The notes beneath the pieces are model-generated. The model saw only the letters and a program-made list of their open reading frames with translations, was not told where the DNA came from and did not search any database. A stretch of 64,000 nt of DNA from Leisingera sp. SS27 (lineage in GTDB: Bacteria; Pseudomonadota; Alphaproteobacteria; Rhodobacterales; Rhodobacteraceae), in NCBI RefSeq assembly GCF_028368855.1, contig NZ_JAQNCY010000004.1:186001-250000 (forward strand), in the 5' to 3' direction. The translations under genes and the position numbers were made by a program. Positions 15,764 through 24,224 of the stretch are shown here, in pieces; position 1 is the stretch's first letter; every line of letters starts with the position of its first letter.

Positions 15764-17100
15764 TGGCAGGCTCCGTCTTTGACAGCCAGATTTATGGCGA
15801 TCTATTCGGCAGCGGCGAAGCCAGCCGCCTTTTCTCGGATAGTGCAGAGGTGCGGGCTATGCTGCTGGTAGAGGGTGCGCTGGCTAAGGCGCAGGGCGAA
15901 GCAGGCGTAATTCCGCAGGAAAGTGCAGCTGCGATCGGGCGGGCGGTAGTGGAAATTGCCGTCGACCCTGGCGTGTTGAAACGCCCCACCGGCCAGAATG
16001 GTGTGCCGGTGCCTGGACTGGTGGCCGCATTCCGCGAAGAAATGAAAGCGCCCGAGCATGCACAATATGTGCATTGGGGGGCTACTTCGCAGGACATCAT
16101 GGATAACGCGCTGATGCTGCGGCTGCGCCAGGCGCTGGCGCTGGTAGAGACAGACCTAAAGGCCGCAGTCCTGTCGCTGGGCGAACTCGCCAAGGCACAT
16201 GCGGAGCTGCCTATGGCCGCGCGCACTTACGGACAGCATGCAACCCCAACCAGCTTTGGCGCGGTTGCGGCAGCATGGGGCACACCGCTGCTGAACCTGC
16301 TGGAGGAGCTTCCAGCGCTACGAAACTCCTGCCTTCTGGTGTCGCTTTCCGGCGCAGCGGGAACATCAGGTGCGCTGGGGGCAAAGGCCGCCGAGGTTCG
16401 CGCAGCGATGGCAAAGGGGCTGGCACTTAAGGATCCGGGGCGCACATGGCATACTGATCGCACACCGGTGCTGCGGATCGCCGAGTGGCTGCTTCGTGTA
16501 AAATTGGCTTTTGGCAAAATCGGTGAAGACTGCACTGCGCTTGTACAAAGCGGTGTTCAAGAAATTTCTCTTGGCGGAACCGGCGCCTCCTCCACCATGC
16601 CGCAAAAACAGAACCCCGTGCAGCCGTCTGTGCTGACCGCCCTGGCGCATCAAGGCAGCGGATTGTTTGCGGTACTCCAAAGCGCTGCATTGCAGAAACA
16701 CCAGCGCGACGGGGCCGCCTGGTTTGCCGAATGGATGTGCCTGCCGCAAATTGTTCTTGGCGCGGCAGCAGCCGCAAAAACTGGCAAGGGCCTCTGCGCG
16801 GATATAACACCGCGTTCTGAGGCCATGGCGGCTGCGTTATCGGCCGGTCAGGGCCTGATACACGCCGAAGCGCTAAGCTTTGCCTTGGCTTCGAAAATGC
16901 CGAGGCCCGATGCCCAGGCGGCTGTTAAGACTTTGTGCCAGGAGGCTATGACCTCCCGCATACCGCTGCGGGAACTTGTTGAGCGGGACTATCCTGACAT
17001 AGATTCGGCCGCCTTGTTTGATCCCGCTAAGCAGATGGGCCATGCCCCTTGGGAGGCCCTTCAATTCAGCAAAAGAACAGACAACCTGCGCAATTCCTGA
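15763..17100 (+). CDS. pcaB: 3-carboxy-cis,cis-muconate cycloisomerase PcaB
   Basis: A 445-residue member of the fumarase/aspartase superfamily. It cycloisomerises 3-carboxy-cis,cis-muconate to 4-carboxymuconolactone. The superfamily signature reads GTGASSTMPQKQNPVQPS, and HWGATSQDIMDN is the conserved N-terminal active-site loop. TGA and ATG share one base with the upstream esterase gene, so pcaD, the esterase and pcaB are probably translated together. Adenylosuccinate lyase is less likely because of the pcaD context. Confidence 0.92.
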   Translation: MAGSVFDSQIYGDLFGSGEASRLFSDSAEVRAMLLVEGALAKAQGEAGVIPQESAAAIGRAVVEIAVDPGVLKRPTGQNGVPVPGLVAAFREEMKAPEHAQYVHWGATSQDIMDNALMLRLRQALALVETDLKAAVLSLGELAKAHAELPMAARTYGQHATPTSFGAVAAAWGTPLLNLLEELPALRNSCLLVSLSGAAGTSGALGAKAAEVRAAMAKGLALKDPGRTWHTDRTPVLRIAEWLLRVKLAFGKIGEDCTALVQSGVQEISLGGTGASSTMPQKQNPVQPSVLTALAHQGSGLFAVLQSAALQKHQRDGAAWFAEWMCLPQIVLGAAAAAKTGKGLCADITPRSEAMAAALSAGQGLIHAEALSFALASKMPRPDAQAAVKTLCQEAMTSRIPLRELVERDYPDIDSAALFDPAKQMGHAPWEALQFSKRTDNLRNS

Positions 17101-17225
17101 CCGGATAGCGCGCGGTACTACGCTGGGTATCTTCCGTCACGTTACAACACGCCGCGCTCTGCGCGTTCCCGCTTGATGCAACCACCCCGGCGCGTCACCC
17201 TGACTGCAAACGGAGGAGGAGGATC

Positions 17226-18332
17226 ATGCAAACCATAAAGGCCGCTGTCTGCCATGAATTCGGCGCCCCGCTGGTCATTGAGGATGTGCAGCTGGCACCG
17301 CCTGGCACGGGTGAAGTCGAGGTCACCCTGGACGCAGTTGCAATCTGCCACAGCGACATCTCCTTTGCCGAAGGCGCCTGGGGCGGGCATCTGCCGGCGG
17401 TTTACGGCCACGAGGCCGCCGGGGTGATCACCGGGACCGGCACAGGCGTGCAGAGTTTTTGCGTTGGCGACTCCGTTGTGGTCACACTGATCCGCAGCTG
17501 CGGCACCTGCCCGTCATGCGCGAGCGGAAGGCCGGTGATTTGCGAAACGCCCTATGACACACTGAACGGTCCTTTGAAGACGGCCAGCGGCGGACCGCTG
17601 GACCAGGCGATGGCTTGTGGCGCCTTTGCAGAGAAAGTGGTCGTGGACCAGCGTCAGGTCGTCAAGATACCCGCAGAAATCGGCAAGGACGCGGCGGCGC
17701 TGATTTCCTGCGGTGTGATCACAGGCGTGGGTGCAGCCGTCAACGCGGCCGGGCTGCGTGCAGGACAGGATGTGGTGGTCATCGGCGCTGGCGGCGTTGG
17801 TCTCAACGCTATTCAGGGCGCCCGTATTGCCGGCGCCCGCCGTATCGTCGCCGTCGACATGAACCCGGAGAAATTGGAGACTGCCAAGGATTTCGGCGCT
17901 ACCCACGGGGTTCTCGCCACAGATGCGAAACCCTGGAAAGCCGCCCGGGAAGCACTTGGCGGACGCGGTGCGGATGCGGTGCTGGTCACAGTTGGCGCAA
18001 TTCCTGCCTATGATCAAGCGCTGCGCTACTTGGCGCGCGGCGGCAAGGCTGTTCTGATCGGCATGCCGCATTCAGGTGCAAAAGCCGCTTACGAACCCGT
18101 TGTTCTGGCCGCCCTGGGCCAAGGTCTGACCGGTTCCAAGATGGGCGATACCGTAATCCAAAGGGACATCCCATGGATCGTGGATTTGTACCAGCAGGGA
18201 CGCCTGAAGCTGGATGAACTGATCTCCGGCCGCTGGCCCCTGGAGCAAATCAATGAGGCGATTGCCGACACCAAGACAGGAAGCGCCAAGCGCAACGTCA
18301 TCGTATTTGACCGGAACGGCACAGTAAGTTGA
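17226..18332 (+). CDS. Zinc-dependent alcohol dehydrogenase
   Basis: A 368-residue medium-chain dehydrogenase. Cys41 and His62-Glu63 (CHSD, GHEAAG) are catalytic-zinc ligands, and Cys92, Cys95, Cys98 and Cys106 form the structural-zinc lobe. The Rossmann motif is GAGGVGLNAIQ. Length and the lobe fit the class III/benzyl-alcohol-like branch; whether the cofactor is NAD or mycothiol-type is not decided. The start follows a strong GGAGGAGGAGG. It stands alone, possibly for an alcohol linked to aromatic catabolism upstream; this is a guess from position. Confidence 0.9.
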   Translation: MQTIKAAVCHEFGAPLVIEDVQLAPPGTGEVEVTLDAVAICHSDISFAEGAWGGHLPAVYGHEAAGVITGTGTGVQSFCVGDSVVVTLIRSCGTCPSCASGRPVICETPYDTLNGPLKTASGGPLDQAMACGAFAEKVVVDQRQVVKIPAEIGKDAAALISCGVITGVGAAVNAAGLRAGQDVVVIGAGGVGLNAIQGARIAGARRIVAVDMNPEKLETAKDFGATHGVLATDAKPWKAAREALGGRGADAVLVTVGAIPAYDQALRYLARGGKAVLIGMPHSGAKAAYEPVVLAALGQGLTGSKMGDTVIQRDIPWIVDLYQQGRLKLDELISGRWPLEQINEAIADTKTGSAKRNVIVFDRNGTVS

Positions 18333-18607
18333 TTCAGCGTGAGGAAGATCATGAAAATCCTCCACCGAAAGACACGCATTCATTTAGGCCGCTTGCCAAA
18401 AACCACTTAACCGGTTGCATCGGAATCGGCCTTGGCAGGCACGGCTCTGCTCATGCCTGCCCCATTACCGGTGGCTCTCCGCCGATACCGGAGTGAAACG
18501 CAACTGCTGGATGACCCCATAACCTTTAGCGGGCATGTTGTGAGAAAACAGCAGGAAATGAAGCCTTGGCACCGTGGAAGCGTGACGGCAACCCGCCGGA
18601 AACCATC

Positions 18608-18892
18608 ATGCAGGAAAGTGCTGCAGCTGCGACAGCTTTCCTGAAAACCCTCGCGCATGAAGGCAGGCTTATGATCCTGTGCCACCTGAGTGCCGGCGAG
18701 AAGTCAGTCAGCGAGCTGGAAAAGCTTTTGGACCTGCGCCAAGCTGCAGTGAGCCAAATGCTGGCCCGGTTGCGGGACGACGGGCTTGTGGAAGCCCGGC
18801 GCGATGGCAAAGCAGTGTTTTATTCTCTGAGCAACGGCAACACGGAAGAGATAATTGCCCTGCTATACAAACAATTCTGCGATGGCGGATGA
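18608..18892 (+). CDS. ArsR-family repressor, BigR/SqrR-like thiol sensor
   Basis: A 94-residue ArsR winged-helix protein with a recognition helix around RQAAVSQMLARLRDDGLVEARRDG. Metal-binding CxC motifs of arsenic or cadmium sensors are missing. Two cysteines, Cys25 in MILCHL and Cys91 in QFCDGG, are separated by 66 residues, as reported for SqrR (41/107) and BigR (42/108), which sense persulfides. The short start at 18608 is preferred because family members begin just before the first helix; a frame from 18566 adds 14 residues. No sulfide-oxidation gene is nearby. Confidence 0.85.
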   Translation: MQESAAAATAFLKTLAHEGRLMILCHLSAGEKSVSELEKLLDLRQAAVSQMLARLRDDGLVEARRDGKAVFYSLSNGNTEEIIALLYKQFCDGG

Positions 18893-19048
18893 GCGCCAAC
18901 GCTCTTTGGCTGGCGGCCTGCCAAACAGCGGTTTGAAGAACCGATTATTGTTGTAAGGGATTGGTTTGCACCGGCCCATGTCCGAGCACAGACTGGCGGT
19001 GTTTGTCGCTACAGCCGCAAGGAAGATGAAACGAGGTAGTTCAGGCGG

Positions 19049-19900
19049 CTACCTATCGTCTGCCCTGACTTTCTGTGTCTGCACTCCAAGCCCTTCGATC
19101 TCCAGCCGCATCATATCGCCGGCCCTTAGAAAGACCGGTTCGGGTTTGGCCCCCATACCGACCCCTGGCGGGGTTCCGGTTGCAATCACGTCACCGGGGT
19201 GCAGCGTCATCAGCTGACTCAGATGTGAGATGATCTCCGCAACGGTAAACACCATTCTACTGGTATTGCCTGTCTGCCGCCGAGTGCCATTCACATCACA
19301 GGTCAGCCATAGGTTTTGCGGATCGGGCACTTCATCCTTGGTCACGAGCCAGGGTCCAACCGGCCCGAAAGTGTCGCAGCTTTTGCCTTTGGTCCACTGT
19401 CCTGTCAGCTTGGTTTGAAAATCCCTTTCCGACACGTCGTTGATCACGCAATAGCCTGCAACATGGTCAAGCGCTTCAGCCTCGGTCACGTATTTCGCCT
19501 TGGTGCCGATTACCACGCCCAACTCGACCTCCCAATCAGTGGCGACAGAACCGCGGGGAAGAATAACGTCATCGTCCGGCCCGCAGATCGACGACGTCGC
19601 CTTGAGAAACAGGATCGGATGCTCTGGAAGAGCCATCCCCATTTCTTCGGCATGATCAGTGTAATTCAAACCAATACCGAGAAACTTTCCAGGCTGTCCA
19701 ACACAAGGGGCGAGGTCAGGTTTCCCCTCCACCAGCGGCAGGGCACGAGGATCCAAGCCGGCTAACCGGGCCAGTGCGCTATCGCTTAACGCCGCTGCTG
19801 CGATATCAGGCACATGGGCGGACAAGTCCCGGATCGCACCCGAACCATCCAAAAGTCCCGGGCGCACCTCTGACCCCATTCGATAGCGGAGCAGTTTCAT
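19049..19900 (-). CDS. Fumarylacetoacetate hydrolase family protein
   Basis: A 283-residue FAH-fold enzyme. GIGLNYTDHAEEM, KATSSICGPDDDV, DWEVELGVVIG (metal-binding Glu residues) and INDVSERDFQ (Asp) are in the expected order. Members cleave or isomerise beta-diketone acids such as ureidoglycolate, 2-oxohept-3-ene-dioate or acylpyruvates. The closest general type is the ureidoglycolate lyase/acylpyruvase group, but substrate is not fixed. It is 27 bases downstream of the ABC/cyclic-nucleotide fusion on the same strand. Confidence 0.9.
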   Translation of the reverse strand: MKLLRYRMGSEVRPGLLDGSGAIRDLSAHVPDIAAAALSDSALARLAGLDPRALPLVEGKPDLAPCVGQPGKFLGIGLNYTDHAEEMGMALPEHPILFLKATSSICGPDDDVILPRGSVATDWEVELGVVIGTKAKYVTEAEALDHVAGYCVINDVSERDFQTKLTGQWTKGKSCDTFGPVGPWLVTKDEVPDPQNLWLTCDVNGTRRQTGNTSRMVFTVAEIISHLSQLMTLHPGDVIATGTPPGVGMGAKPEPVFLRAGDMMRLEIEGLGVQTQKVRADDR

Positions 19901-19927
19901 TTAACCTTCTCCCGGACGGCGATCGGA

Positions 19928-22924
19928 TCAGTTGGAAACATAGCCAGCCACCACTTGCAGAAGCTTGAATGCAGTCGAAGCGTCATTCTCGACAACTGCC
20001 AGAAACTCTTCCTCACCAATCCGCAAGCACCGCAAATCACTGGCTGCAACCATGCTCAGCGCGCGCGGCTCTTGGCGGATCAGCCCCAGTTCCCCGACCA
20101 GGCGACCTGGTCCAACTTGCGCAATCAGCCGGTCCTCGCGCCCCTCTTGCGGCAGCAGAAGATCCGCCTCACCCGACAGGATCATGTAAGCACCGTCTGA
20201 AGCCTCATCATCCTTGAGGAAAACCACCTCGCCCGCTTTGGCATCATACCAGCGTGCCCCAAAAGCCAAGAGGCGCAGCTGCCGTCGGTTCAGGCCGGAG
20301 AAAAGTTCTGTCTGTTCCAAAGCACGAAGCTTGCGCGCCAGATCCTGGCTGGCCGCCCCGTCTTCAGCAGCCTCAGCCTGCGTTTCATCACTGACCAACC
20401 TGCCTTGGCGCAACTCAAAATAGACATCAAAGACGTCCGGGCTCTGAAACGCGGGCGCCAGATAGATCAGCGTCGTGCCCGGCAAAAGCTTGCGCAGGTT
20501 CTTGTGCACTGCAACGCGGGTTTCCAGATCATAGCTCGCCATCGCAGAGTCGAGGATCAGGATATCGGGGCGCTTGATTGTTGCCCGGCAGAAGGCAAGC
20601 GGCTCCGCAAAACTGGCTGCCAACCCCTGCCCGCCGACGGCAATAGGCATGTCGAAGATCAACTCCACAACCTGATCACGCAAACCGTCGCGAACCATCA
20701 GGTCTGAAACCAGTTTGCGCACTTCGTCGCCCTTAGCGCCCGCTGCATCGGAGATTTTACCGAATAAGGCATTCTCCAGAACTGTTAGACTGGGAGTAAT
20801 CGCGTCTTGCTGAAAAGGCACAAAGCCAGCGCCCAAGGACTTCAGCAAGCCATCACCGTGACTGCGGCGAAAACCGAGGATACGATCTTTCATATCATCT
20901 TCAAAGGCAGGCCCGATCTGCTCGGCTGAGATGGTGAAAGGCACAATCAGCAGCTGCGCCAATTCTTCCCGGCTGAGCGACGATGCTTCAGCACTTCCGG
21001 ACCGGTCGACCAGCGCCAGCGCGGTCTCATATGCAGTAACATCCAGGCCGAGCTTGCGGAAAAGCGGATGGCCGGTTCCATCCACACCAAAGATCTGCCG
21101 CAGCATTTCAACAACGTCGCGGGTCAGCGCGACCAGGCTTTCATCGAGGCCCAATTGCTTCAGCTGGTCCAGAAAGTCTCTTTGCTGGTGGAGCATCTCG
21201 CCGGTCAGTGGCTCGTGAGAGGCCGCGAACAGCAGGTTTTCGGCAACCGGCAGGGCCGGATTATAGCTCTCAGGGTCCAGGAAATGCACATGCACATCCA
21301 GCCCGGCATCCTCGATCGCCTCACGCACCGCTGGGCGCAACTTGACCAGTTGCTCTGCCAGTTCCTTATGTGCAGCTTCTTCGAACCGCTGCTCAATGCC
21401 CCGCCGGAACAGGGCGGTGTCCGAGCCGATACCCTCCACCACTTTCAGCCACCAGCCCCTTAGCTCTGCCTCACTGGAAAATCCGGCAAGTTTGGGATCC
21501 AGCCAAGGCGCGTCGAATGGATCCGGGCTGTTCCCTGCCTGAATAGCGACTTCCAGCTCATGCTGATTTTTCGAATCGCCCTGAGGGCGCATCCGCATCG
21601 GCATCATCACGTTGTCGCCAAAAGACCCCTGAAATAGAACCGGCCGCGACGTGGCATAACCAATGCGAGCCGCCACAACGGCCTGATGCAGACCACTCAG
21701 GTCCTGCTCAGCCACCGTAACAGTTCCCGAGCTGGGCAGGATTTCCCGCGTCAGAAGCTCGGCCAGTGCTCTGCGGTCTTCTTCGGACGGAGCTGCAATC
21801 CCGATCACCTGACCGGCCGGAAATGTTGCGCTCAGTTCTTCCAATACGAGATTGCCGTCGGTGTCGCGGACAGTGACAGAATCTAGTACCACCTCTCCGG
21901 ATAGATGCTGCAGCTCGTCCGGTTCTCCGGTGAGAAGTTCTTCATTCACCATTCCCTGCGGCGCAAAACGCTCCAGGATCACTTCCCATCGCAGGCTCAT
22001 GTCCTGAGTCTGGTTATAATAGGCCAGAAGCTCCTTCCACGGGGAAGCGAGATCCTTGTACGCAGCGAGCGCGGCAACCAATGCCCCGAGCGAAACCTTG
22101 CCTTGCAGAACCAGATAACCGCCAACCGCATAGAAGAAAAATGGGGTCAGCTGGGTAATGAAGTTGTTGAGAAACTTCATAAAGAACTTTTTCTGATAGA
22201 TCTGGAAGCGGATGTCGTAGAGCCGCCCGAGCCGGGCCGTTATGATAGCCATCCGGTAACGCCAGCCGCCATTGATCCTGAGCGTCGAAGCACCAGCTGC
22301 GCTTTCACCGATTTCGGTAGCCAGCGACCGCACCTGCTTGATGCGTTTTTTGTTCAAGAGGTTGATCTGCCGCTGCAGCATTGGAATCAGCCAGCCCTGC
22401 AGCGGGATCAATGCAATCGCCGCCATTCCAAACCAGAAGTTCTGCAAGAACAGGAAGAACAGGATGGTCAGCATCTGCCCGGCTTGCAGTACCGGCTGAC
22501 TGACGGCGTCCCCCATCAGGCCGCCCATCGGCTCAGACTCTGATGTGACCATCGACACCAGTTCACCCTGGCTCACCCGCTCAAAATAAGGCTGCGGGAA
22601 GCGCAAAACACGGGCAATCAGCTGATACCGGAAGCGGCGCAGCATCCGCTCCGCCAGCACCCCCTTCATAGTATTGATCCGCATCTTCAGCAGACCGTGG
22701 CACAGCACTGATATCAGAAAGGCACCGCAGAGAATCCAGAGGAAGGTCAGCTGATCAAAACTCTGGCCCAGCACTGTGATGGTCGAGCTTTCAGCACCAA
22801 TCGCGTCGTTTATGATCCGTTTCGGCAACTCCAGCGTCAGGTAAAGCAGCGGAAACAGGCAAGCTGTCACGACAAGCAGCACCAGCTGGTCGCGTTTCGA
22901 GTATTTCCAGATGAAGCGGAACAA
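19928..22924 (-). CDS. ABC exporter-like protein with degenerate ATPase and C-terminal cyclic-nucleotide-binding domain
   Basis: A 998-residue fusion. Residues 1-320 are a six-helix ABC exporter transmembrane domain. The nucleotide-binding region (about 345-845) begins normally, but Walker A is GIAAPSEEDRR (375-385) with no GxGKS/T, Walker B ends LDS instead of DE (791-792), the signature is VGGQGLAASFAEPLA, and the switch histidine position reads LAPAF. A roughly 270-residue insert separates the two halves. A CRP-like cyclic-nucleotide domain fills 870-998 (GELGLIRQEPRALS, phosphate-binding cassette). It therefore looks like a regulated membrane protein that may not hydrolyse ATP. The FAH gene follows 27 bases later. 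Confidence 0.85.
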   Translation of the reverse strand: MFRFIWKYSKRDQLVLLVVTACLFPLLYLTLELPKRIINDAIGAESSTITVLGQSFDQLTFLWILCGAFLISVLCHGLLKMRINTMKGVLAERMLRRFRYQLIARVLRFPQPYFERVSQGELVSMVTSESEPMGGLMGDAVSQPVLQAGQMLTILFFLFLQNFWFGMAAIALIPLQGWLIPMLQRQINLLNKKRIKQVRSLATEIGESAAGASTLRINGGWRYRMAIITARLGRLYDIRFQIYQKKFFMKFLNNFITQLTPFFFYAVGGYLVLQGKVSLGALVAALAAYKDLASPWKELLAYYNQTQDMSLRWEVILERFAPQGMVNEELLTGEPDELQHLSGEVVLDSVTVRDTDGNLVLEELSATFPAGQVIGIAAPSEEDRRALAELLTREILPSSGTVTVAEQDLSGLHQAVVAARIGYATSRPVLFQGSFGDNVMMPMRMRPQGDSKNQHELEVAIQAGNSPDPFDAPWLDPKLAGFSSEAELRGWWLKVVEGIGSDTALFRRGIEQRFEEAAHKELAEQLVKLRPAVREAIEDAGLDVHVHFLDPESYNPALPVAENLLFAASHEPLTGEMLHQQRDFLDQLKQLGLDESLVALTRDVVEMLRQIFGVDGTGHPLFRKLGLDVTAYETALALVDRSGSAEASSLSREELAQLLIVPFTISAEQIGPAFEDDMKDRILGFRRSHGDGLLKSLGAGFVPFQQDAITPSLTVLENALFGKISDAAGAKGDEVRKLVSDLMVRDGLRDQVVELIFDMPIAVGGQGLAASFAEPLAFCRATIKRPDILILDSAMASYDLETRVAVHKNLRKLLPGTTLIYLAPAFQSPDVFDVYFELRQGRLVSDETQAEAAEDGAASQDLARKLRALEQTELFSGLNRRQLRLLAFGARWYDAKAGEVVFLKDDEASDGAYMILSGEADLLLPQEGREDRLIAQVGPGRLVGELGLIRQEPRALSMVAASDLRCLRIGEEEFLAVVENDASTAFKLLQVVAGYVSN

Positions 22925-23119
22925 AGAGCGCTCGATGGGAAAGCTCCGTAATTGGCGGCATCAGGCAAGGATTTTCTATGGTTAGCGCGGTTTGGCCGGC
23001 ACAGGCAATGGGCAGAAACCGGCCTAGTCCCGTTACGGCACCCTGCAGTTGCAACATTTGCCAGATGGCAAAAAATCCGTAAGGTGCCAGCCAAGTGTAC
23101 TTTCAGGAGGCTTATTGGT

Positions 23120-23512
23120 TTGCCGGAATATGTAGGATCCGTGCTGCTGCTTCTCTGCGCCCTGCAGGTAAAGCACCTGTTTGCCGATTTTTTCCTGCAG
23201 ACTCCCAAAATGCTTTCTGGCCGCTGCGCTTATGTGCACATGGGGCGGGCACAGCATGCTGGCGTCCATATTGCCGGTTCGGCAATCATTTTTCTGCTGT
23301 TTGGCGCACCGCTGAGTTTCATTTTCGTGCTCGCGGTTTTGGAGTGGCTGGTGCATTTCCACATCGATTTCGGCAAAGCCCGCTTTTCCGAACGTAAAAA
23401 ACTTAGTCCACAGCAGCCAATGTTCTGGCAGGCCATGGGATCGGATCAGGCACTGCACCAGCTGACATATATAGCTATGGCCTGGGCTTGGGTAAAATAC
23501 GCAGCAATTTGA
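23120..23512 (+). CDS. DUF3307 membrane protein
   Basis: A 130-residue protein with about four hydrophobic segments and VKHLFADFFLQ, the hallmark of DUF3307. A TTG start at 23120-23122 is chosen because AGGAGG ends nine bases upstream; longer in-frame starts (for example 22952) have no ribosome binding site and an un-membrane-like, arginine-rich extension. Members are inner-membrane proteins of unknown function. It diverges from the ABC fusion across the region 22925-23119. Confidence 0.75.
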   Translation: MPEYVGSVLLLLCALQVKHLFADFFLQTPKMLSGRCAYVHMGRAQHAGVHIAGSAIIFLLFGAPLSFIFVLAVLEWLVHFHIDFGKARFSERKKLSPQQPMFWQAMGSDQALHQLTYIAMAWAWVKYAAI

Positions 23513-23619
23513 GAAGCTGCTACAGAAACGGCCCCCTCCCAGCGCGTTCTCCGCACAAAAAAGTCACCGTTGAATACTTTGGCTCTGCTGCAAGATAGGC
23601 CGTGTTAGTGACGAGATGT

Positions 23620-24078
23620 TCAAGGCACCACCGGTATGTCCCGCTTTATCGTGCGCAGAACAACGTTCGTTTGCGCGCTGGCGACCGCAGGCAGACGGAA
23701 CAGGAAGGTTTCTAGAAACCGGTTATAGACATCCAGATCCGGAGCCAGCACCCGCAGATGATAATCCGCCTGGCCGGTTGTGGCATAGCACTCCTGCACC
23801 AGCGGGTTTGTTTCAACGGCGCGGATGAACTCAACCAGCTTGTCCGGGTCGTGGCGGGTCAGATGGACATGCACAATTGCCTGAAAACCGAGCCCCATTG
23901 CCGGTGCATTCACCACCGCACCGTAGCGTTCAATGATGCCCTCCTCTTCAAGTGCCCTGACCCGGCGCCAAAGGGCAGACGGCGACATGCCTACGGCCTC
24001 TGCGAGATCAGCATTAGAAATACGGGAATCCTCCTGAAGCAGCGTCAGGATACGGCGGTCTCGGTCGTTGATATCCAT
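23620..24078 (-). CDS. Lrp/AsnC-family regulator
   Basis: A 152-residue Lrp-type protein with the N-terminal helix-turn-helix (residues 17-50, ISNADLAEAVGMSPSALWRRV) and the RAM ligand-binding domain (about 65-150). It is divergent from the fused indolepyruvate oxidoreductase across 146 bases. Such Lrp proteins commonly sense an amino acid and control the adjacent catabolic gene, so an aromatic amino acid is a reasonable inferred effector. Confidence 0.92.
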   Translation of the reverse strand: MDINDRDRRILTLLQEDSRISNADLAEAVGMSPSALWRRVRALEEEGIIERYGAVVNAPAMGLGFQAIVHVHLTRHDPDKLVEFIRAVETNPLVQECYATTGQADYHLRVLAPDLDVYNRFLETFLFRLPAVASAQTNVVLRTIKRDIPVVP

Positions 24079-24184
24079 TTTCCGGTCACTTTCCCCGCTT
24101 CACAGCTTAACGAGGGGTAACTTAACCACAAATCACCGCAAAACCAACAAATCGGGCAAATCTTTTCATACTTTCAGGATTACT

Positions 24185-24194
24185 TTTCCGGAAA
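24185..24194. promoter_or_regulatory. Palindrome in the Lrp/ior intergenic region
   Basis: TTTCCGGAAA is a perfect 10-base palindrome, 30 bases upstream of the oxidoreductase ATG. Its location fits an operator for the divergent Lrp regulator, but Lrp sites are loosely conserved and no second copy was noted. Confidence 0.3.
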
Positions 24195-24224
24195 TCACAT
24201 ATTCCGCGCAAGGATTCCGCCGCG

